Source: Pleomorphomonas sp. JP5
Lineage (GTDB): Bacteria; Pseudomonadota; Alphaproteobacteria; Rhizobiales; Pleomorphomonadaceae
Assembly (NCBI RefSeq): GCF_023721815.1
Contig: NZ_JAMDLI010000002.1
Coordinates: 186,001 to 250,000 of the forward strand
Length of the DNA: 64,000 nucleotides
Reading direction: 5' to 3'
Positions 59,787 to 64,000 of the stretch are shown here, piece after piece. The first letter of the stretch is position 1; each line of letters starts with the position of its first letter. The notes under the pieces were generated by a model. The model searched no databases, was not told where the DNA came from, and saw nothing but the letters and a program-made list of their open reading frames with translations. The position numbers were made by a program, and so were the translations under genes.

Positions 59787-60485
59787 ATGATGGAATCGTC
59801 CGCTCCCACGAGAGAGACGGCAGACCGGCCCGAGGAAGCCGTCGGTGAGCGCACTCGCGCCCGGCGATCGATCGGTGTCATCATCGTTGCCGCGCTGCTC
59901 ATCGGCAGCGGCTTCTTCTTCGGCGGCTTCTTCCGCTTCGTCGACACCATCGTCAACTACCAGACGCCATCACCGCTCGCCGCCGACGGAATCGTCGTGC
60001 TGACCGGTGGCGCCGAGCGCATCACCGGCGCCGTCGAACTGATGACGGCCGGCAAGGCGCGGCGTCTTCTGATCTCCGGCGTTCACCCCGACACCTCGGC
60101 CTCGCGGCTCGGTCGCATGGTAGAAGCGGAACCGGACATGATGGCCTGCTGCGTCGATCTCGACAGGCGTGCCGCCAACACCATCGGCAATGCGCTCGAA
60201 ACGGCCAAGTGGGCGCACCGCAATGGCTTCCTGTCGCTGATCGTCGTCACCTCGGCCTACCACATGCCGCGTTCCATGCTGGAACTCTCGCATGCCATGC
60301 CGGACATCCGCCTCATCCCCTATCCAGTCACCCGCCCCGGCCTGACGCTCGGCAACTGGTCGGAGGATCGCGGCGTAATCGTGCTTCTCCTGCAGGAATA
60401 CCTGAAGTATACGGCAACGCGCCTCCGGCTGTCGCTCGGCGGCATCGATGGCCTCGCCGACGTCATGGGCGGCGCTCTCGGCTAG
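59787..60485 (+). CDS. YdcF-like DUF218 family membrane protein
   Basis: 232 residues: a cytoplasmic charged N-terminus, one helix (VIIVAALLIGSGFFFGGFFRFV), then a periplasmic DUF218 domain with GIVVLTGGAERITGAVELM, LLISGVHPDT, NTIGNALETAKWA and TSAYHMPRSMLEL. The family includes the SanA and ElyC envelope factors. The position between ftsX and plsC suggests an envelope role, perhaps on lipid-linked or undecaprenyl intermediates; not established. Confidence 0.9.
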   Translation: MMESSAPTRETADRPEEAVGERTRARRSIGVIIVAALLIGSGFFFGGFFRFVDTIVNYQTPSPLAADGIVVLTGGAERITGAVELMTAGKARRLLISGVHPDTSASRLGRMVEAEPDMMACCVDLDRRAANTIGNALETAKWAHRNGFLSLIVVTSAYHMPRSMLELSHAMPDIRLIPYPVTRPGLTLGNWSEDRGVIVLLLQEYLKYTATRLRLSLGGIDGLADVMGGALG

Positions 60486-60515
60486 GCATTCGCCAGAAGA
60501 CCTGGAAGACGATTC

Positions 60516-61310
60516 ATGCTGATCCGGTCCTATCTCTACAGCTTCGCCTTCTTCTCGGTGACCGCCATCATGGCCATTCTCGGTGCGCCCTTCGCCCTCG
60601 GAGGCCATCGGGGGGTGATGATCGTCGTCAAGTCATGGACGTGGACGCTGATCCGTCTGCACAGCCTGATCACAGGCACGCGCCACGAGTATCGTCATCT
60701 CGACCGTATCCCGGCGGGCGGCTTCATCCTGGCGTCCAAGCATCAGTCGACCTTCGAGACACTGGCTCTCGTGCCATTGCTCGCCGACCCCGCCTTCATC
60801 CTGAAGCGCGAGCTGACCTGGATTCCGGTATTCGGCTGGTGGCTGAAGCTCGCCGGCAACATCGCCATCGATCGCGGCAGCCCAACGGCCGCACTCAGGA
60901 AGGTGATCGAAGGCACACGCGCCGCCGTCACCGCCGGCCGACAGGTGATCATCTTCCCGGAAGGAACCCGAGCGGAGGCCGGCGCCAAGCCGGACTACAA
61001 GCAGGGCATCGCCCAGATCTACAAATCGCTCGATGTGCCGGTCGTGCCGGTCGCCCACAATGCCGGCACCGTTTGGCCACGCAAGGCGCGCGTGCATCGA
61101 CGCGGCACCATCGTGGTCGAGTTCCTCGACCCCATTCCGCCCGGCCTCAAGCCGCGCGAGATGTTCCAGAAGCTGGAAAGCGACATCGAGGCTGCCTGCG
61201 ACCGACTGCTGGTCGAAGCGGCGGCGCGAGGCGACGATCTGCCGGCAACGGCGCGGGCGCGGGTGGCCGAACTCACGGCGCCGGAGAGCTCCGTCCGAGC
61301 TGACGCCTGA
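60516..61310 (+). CDS. plsC: 1-acyl-sn-glycerol-3-phosphate acyltransferase
   Basis: 264 residues; N-terminal helix (SFAFFSVTAIMAILGAPFALGG). The acyltransferase block I reads KHQSTFETLAL, so the usual H-x4-D is H-x4-E here, a conservative change; block III is IIFPEGTRAEAGA and VPVAHNAG follows. Transfers an acyl chain to lysophosphatidate, making phosphatidate for membrane phospholipid. The short gap to the DUF218 gene suggests the same transcript. Confidence 0.92.
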   Translation: MLIRSYLYSFAFFSVTAIMAILGAPFALGGHRGVMIVVKSWTWTLIRLHSLITGTRHEYRHLDRIPAGGFILASKHQSTFETLALVPLLADPAFILKRELTWIPVFGWWLKLAGNIAIDRGSPTAALRKVIEGTRAAVTAGRQVIIFPEGTRAEAGAKPDYKQGIAQIYKSLDVPVVPVAHNAGTVWPRKARVHRRGTIVVEFLDPIPPGLKPREMFQKLESDIEAACDRLLVEAAARGDDLPATARARVAELTAPESSVRADA

Positions 61311-61327
61311 ACGCCGATCCGCCAGGA

Positions 61328-61870
61328 TCAATCCGACAAGGACGAGCCCGCCCCCTTGAGCGCGGCGACCACCCGTTCGAGGGACCGGTCGCGGATACCC
61401 ATATCCTGCAGCCGCTTCAGCGTGGCGGTCACGTAGTCGATATTCGGCCCCATCTCGCCGGAGCTTCGACGGATGATATCGAGCATATGCTCGAACGCTA
61501 GGCCACCGGCATATTGTTCGTGCGCCTGATTGGCGACGTAGACCAGAGCGCCAACCGTCTCTCCGCTCAGGAGGCGGGCTGGCCGGACGACTTCATGATA
61601 GACCATGGAGATCTGCTCGCGCGCCCGGAGATAGGCGATCACCGCCTCCCGATTCGCCTCGGCCACCTCGAAGGCGACGCCGTGACAGGACCCGCCACGG
61701 TCGAGCCCGAACACCAGACCGGGGTTTTCAGGCGTTCCGCGATAATGGGTCGAACGGATGCAGAGCGCGCGACGGACGCCATGCATCCGCGCCTGCACCG
61801 CTCTCATATGCGGAAAGCCGGGATTCCACATCAACGAGCCGTAGCCGAACACCCAGATGCTCGCGTCCAT
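61328..61870 (-). CDS. chaC: Glutathione-specific gamma-glutamylcyclotransferase (ChaC)
   Basis: 180 residues. WVFGYGSLMWNPGF at the N-terminus is the substrate-binding YGSLMW signature; the general base Glu is in the YLRAREQ segment, and GGSCHGVAFEV and RSTHYRGTPENPGLVFGLD are typical ChaC strands. It degrades glutathione to 5-oxoproline and Cys-Gly in the cytoplasm. Convergent with plsC; its stop lies 17 bp from the plsC stop. Confidence 0.93.
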   Translation of the reverse strand: MDASIWVFGYGSLMWNPGFPHMRAVQARMHGVRRALCIRSTHYRGTPENPGLVFGLDRGGSCHGVAFEVAEANREAVIAYLRAREQISMVYHEVVRPARLLSGETVGALVYVANQAHEQYAGGLAFEHMLDIIRRSSGEMGPNIDYVTATLKRLQDMGIRDRSLERVVAALKGAGSSLSD

Positions 61871-62107
61871 CCCTGCTCTCCGTTTGACCTGACGAAATGC
61901 GTAGCATTCCGGCCGGCGAATGCAACGTCAGCCAGGACGATTCCATCTTTCGCCATATTACTCTAGTGCTGTGCGACCAACACTTGGTCCGAGCCGCCGG
62001 CAAGCGAGCCATCGCGGCAGGCCAAACCCAGCGCCGACCGAATGCGCGCGTGGATGGAAGACGAACGGTGCGTCCGAACGGGCGCCGGTGCCTTGCGGGG
62101 AAGCGCC

Positions 62108-63106
62108 ATGAAGCGAACGGTACGGGTGGCCCTCTGGACGATCGTCGTGGTCGCCATCTTGTGGACGGGCGTCTGGTTCGGTGCTCGTTGGTGGCTCGGG
62201 GAAACCGTTCACAAGTCCGTCGCCGACCTCGCGGCAAGAAACGGGATCATGGTCAGCTGTGCCGGCGAGAGGATCGGCGGATGGCCGTTCCGGCTGGTTC
62301 TTACCTGCAACGACGGCCTGGCCGTCGCACTACCCGACGGAGGCAGGATCGAAACCGCCGGGGCGCGTGGCGAGGGTTATGTCTTCAATCCTCGTCAGCT
62401 CGACTTCCATTTCGAAGCGCCGACCTCCTATGTCGCCCCCGACGGCCGGCGGCTCGACTTGTCCGCGAGCGAGTTTGCCGCGACCGTCGGCTTTTCCAAT
62501 GGACGCGCCAATCGGCTTGTCCTCCGAACGGAAGACTTCTCCGCGACGGGCCCGCTGGCCGGGGGAACCGAGGGCAAGCTCACGATCGGGCGCGGCGACG
62601 TGATGCTGGCGCGCGCCGACAAGAGTCCCGAGAACGCGGACATCGCCGCCACCATTGATGGTCTCGGCGTGACGGTCGGCAACACCGCGCTGACGCCCCT
62701 GCCCGTTCGCCTGACGCTGGCGGCCACGCTCGCCCAGGCCGACATGGCGATGGCCGGTCCGGTGGCACTGGCCGGCTGGAAGGCGGCTGGCGGCAAGCTG
62801 CAGCTCCATCGCCTCGCCGCCGAACTCGGCGGCGCCACCCTCACCCTCGACGGCGAGGGATCCGTGTCCGAGACGGGCCTTGTCGACGCAGAGGGGAAGA
62901 TAACGGGCCGCAATCTGAACACCTTGGCGGCCTCGGCCACGGCCGCCGGCGGCAGCCTGACACCGGAACTCGCCGGCCTCGTCATGGCCTTCGTCTTCAT
63001 GGGCACGACCGCAGACGACGGCGGCCGGTCCATCGGACTCAAGGTCGAAGACGGCATAGTTTCGGCCAATGGCCGGCAAATCGGCCGGATCGCCCCGTTA
63101 TTCTGA
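62108..63106 (+). CDS. DUF2125 domain protein, exported
   Basis: 332 residues from the ATG at 62108 (GGGGAAG upstream). An N-terminal hydrophobic segment (VALWTIVVVAILWTGVWFGA), then a mature domain rich in beta-strands: CAGERIGGWPFRLVLTCNDGLAVALPDGG, FEAPTSYVAPDGRRLDLS, LTPLPVRLTL. This AsmA-like beta-rich family is typical of Alphaproteobacteria; role unknown, probably envelope. Overlaps the stop of the dehydrogenase gene by 9 bp (convergent). Confidence 0.88.
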   Translation: MKRTVRVALWTIVVVAILWTGVWFGARWWLGETVHKSVADLAARNGIMVSCAGERIGGWPFRLVLTCNDGLAVALPDGGRIETAGARGEGYVFNPRQLDFHFEAPTSYVAPDGRRLDLSASEFAATVGFSNGRANRLVLRTEDFSATGPLAGGTEGKLTIGRGDVMLARADKSPENADIAATIDGLGVTVGNTALTPLPVRLTLAATLAQADMAMAGPVALAGWKAAGGKLQLHRLAAELGGATLTLDGEGSVSETGLVDAEGKITGRNLNTLAASATAAGGSLTPELAGLVMAFVFMGTTADDGGRSIGLKVEDGIVSANGRQIGRIAPLF

Positions 63107-64000
63107 CGGCGGCTTCGGTTGCGCCTTGTGCGAACGACCGAAGTCGGCCTCCGGCGCGTCCTGGCCCAGCGTCAGAATGCCGCGCCGGATTGAGCGCGTG
63201 CGGCTGAACAGGTCATAGAGGCGATCTCCCTCACCCCAGCGAATTTGCCGTTGCAAGGCGAACAGATCCTCCTGAAAGCGCCCGAGCACTTCCAGCACCG
63301 CGTCCTTGTTGTGCAGGAACACGTCGCGCCACATGGTGGGATCGGAGGCCGCGATACGCGTGAAGTCGCGAAAACCACCGGCCGAGAACTTCATCACTTC
63401 CGACTCGGTGACCTTTTCGAGATCGGCGGCGGTTCCGACGATGTTGTAGGCGATGAGATGCGGCAGGTGACTGGTGATGGCCAGCACCAGATCGTGCCGC
63501 TCCGCGCTCATGCACTCTACGTTGGCGCCCATGCCGGCCCAGAAAGCAACAAGCCGATCCAGCGCCTTGGGATCGGTGTCCTCATCCGGGCATACGATCG
63601 ACCAACGATTGACGAAGAGCTCGGGAAAACCGGCGTCAGGCCCCGAATACTCGGTACCGGCAACCGGATGGGCAGGAATGAAGTGGACGCCGTCCGGCAG
63701 GTGGGGCTTCATCTGCCGGACGACCGATCCCTTCACCGAACCGACGTCGGAGACGATGGCGCCGGGCTTGAGATGAGGGGCGATCGCCTTGGCCACCGCT
63801 TCCGCCGCGCCCACGGGCACGCAGGCGATGACCAGATCGGCATCTGCCACAGCGTCACCGGCATTGGCTCGATAGCCGTCGCCGAGCGACAGTTCCTCGG
63901 CCCGCTTCAGGATGACGGGTGACTGGTCGGAAATGACGATCTCGTCCACGAGGCCGTTGAGGCGAGCCGCCCGCGCAATCGACGAACCGATCAGGCCGAT
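63098..64000 (-). CDS. Prephenate/arogenate dehydrogenase family protein, N-terminus outside window
   Basis: About 300 residues; the frame is open to the window end, where the Rossmann loop GLIGSSIARAARLNG is visible, so only a few N-terminal residues are missing. IACVPVGAAEAVAKAI, VSDVGSVKGSVV, HFIPAHPVAGTEYSGP (catalytic His and substrate contacts), and ITSHLPHLIAYNIV identify the TyrA fold. Makes 4-hydroxyphenylpyruvate or tyrosine in aromatic synthesis. No chorismate mutase domain is seen. The stop overlaps the DUF2125 gene. Confidence 0.92.
   Translation of the reverse strand: MGLIGSSIARAARLNGLVDEIVISDQSPVILKRAEELSLGDGYRANAGDAVADADLVIACVPVGAAEAVAKAIAPHLKPGAIVSDVGSVKGSVVRQMKPHLPDGVHFIPAHPVAGTEYSGPDAGFPELFVNRWSIVCPDEDTDPKALDRLVAFWAGMGANVECMSAERHDLVLAITSHLPHLIAYNIVGTAADLEKVTESEVMKFSAGGFRDFTRIAASDPTMWRDVFLHNKDAVLEVLGRFQEDLFALQRQIRWGEGDRLYDLFSRTRSIRRGILTLGQDAPEADFGRSHKAQPKPPSE

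Noticed and set aside
1-64000. CRISPR arrays, prophage, insertion sequences, toxin-antitoxin or restriction systems
   Set aside because: No regular short repeats, transposase, integrase, phage structural gene or paired toxin-antitoxin seen. The HNH protein at 41932 lacks a methylase or other defence partner.
1-64000. tRNA or rRNA genes
   Set aside because: I looked through all intergenic gaps for cloverleaf-type GGTTCAA/GGTTCGA T-loop segments and ribosomal core sequence and found none with matching acceptor arms.

Overview
The window is a stretch of GC-rich, gene-dense chromosome from an alphaproteobacterium, most likely a member of the Hyphomicrobiales (Rhizobiales). The clues are the Flp/Tad (cpa) locus, a CpdR-type receiver, PhaR, metX-metW, GluQRS, DUF2125 and DUF3426 proteins, CtrA-like boxes (TTAA-N7-TTAA) and an sRNA candidate of the rhizobial anti-Shine-Dalgarno type. 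Genus-level assignment is not possible from the sequence alone. I see no tRNA, rRNA, insertion sequence, prophage, CRISPR array or recognisable defence island. Most of the window is conserved core genome; the more novel material is regulatory and intergenic.

Layout. (a) 1-1453: the end of an M20 amidohydrolase and a retropepsin-like protease. (b) 1537-14280: a Tad pilus locus. Leftward are a PAS membrane protein, two TadE-like pseudopilins and a stand-alone secretin N-domain protein; rightward are flp, cpaA, cpaB, cpaC, cpaD, cpaE, cpaF, tadB and tadC. CtrA-like sites lie before flp and cpaB. (c) 14346-24618: a leftward ten-gene nucleoside uptake and salvage cluster: BMP binding protein, ABC ATPase, two permeases, cdd, PNP, deoA, deoB, add and upp. 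An intrinsic terminator follows the binding-protein gene and a RutR-like palindrome precedes it. (d) 25042-33815: mgsA, glk, an AsmA protein, phaR, an EAL protein, a small CtrA-box gene, rpmF and mtgA. (e) 34050-34127: a probable trans-acting sRNA. (f) 34206-37998: putA with a divergent Lrp regulator.

(g) 38075-49768: ispA, ispG, zur, an SDR, an HNH endonuclease, a CHASE4-GGDEF-EAL protein, a DMT exporter, gloB, a methyltransferase, metW-metX and a small exported protein. A dispersed-type palindrome supplies the stop codon of the CHASE4 gene. (h) 49829-56554: an AraC regulator facing a DUF1579-like gene, a saccharopine-dehydrogenase-like reductase, gluQRS, a 3-methyladenine glycosylase, a carboxylesterase, a cobalamin adenosyltransferase, cpdR and hpt. 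(i) 56669-64000: a DUF3426 zinc-ribbon protein divergent from ftsE-ftsX, a DUF218 protein, plsC, chaC, a DUF2125 protein and a truncated prephenate/arogenate dehydrogenase.

How parts work together. Region (c) is a complete path: nucleosides enter through the BMP/ABC importer, are deaminated (Cdd, Add) and phosphorolysed (PNP, DeoA); the pentose phosphate is isomerised by DeoB and uracil is recaptured by Upp. In region (b) the flp-to-tadC genes encode pilin, prepilin peptidase, secretin, ATPase and platform, and near-consensus CtrA boxes suggest cell-cycle control, as known for Caulobacter pilA. CtrA-like boxes at the ftsEX/DUF3426 intergenic region and before an unknown 129-aa gene suggest further members of the same regulon.
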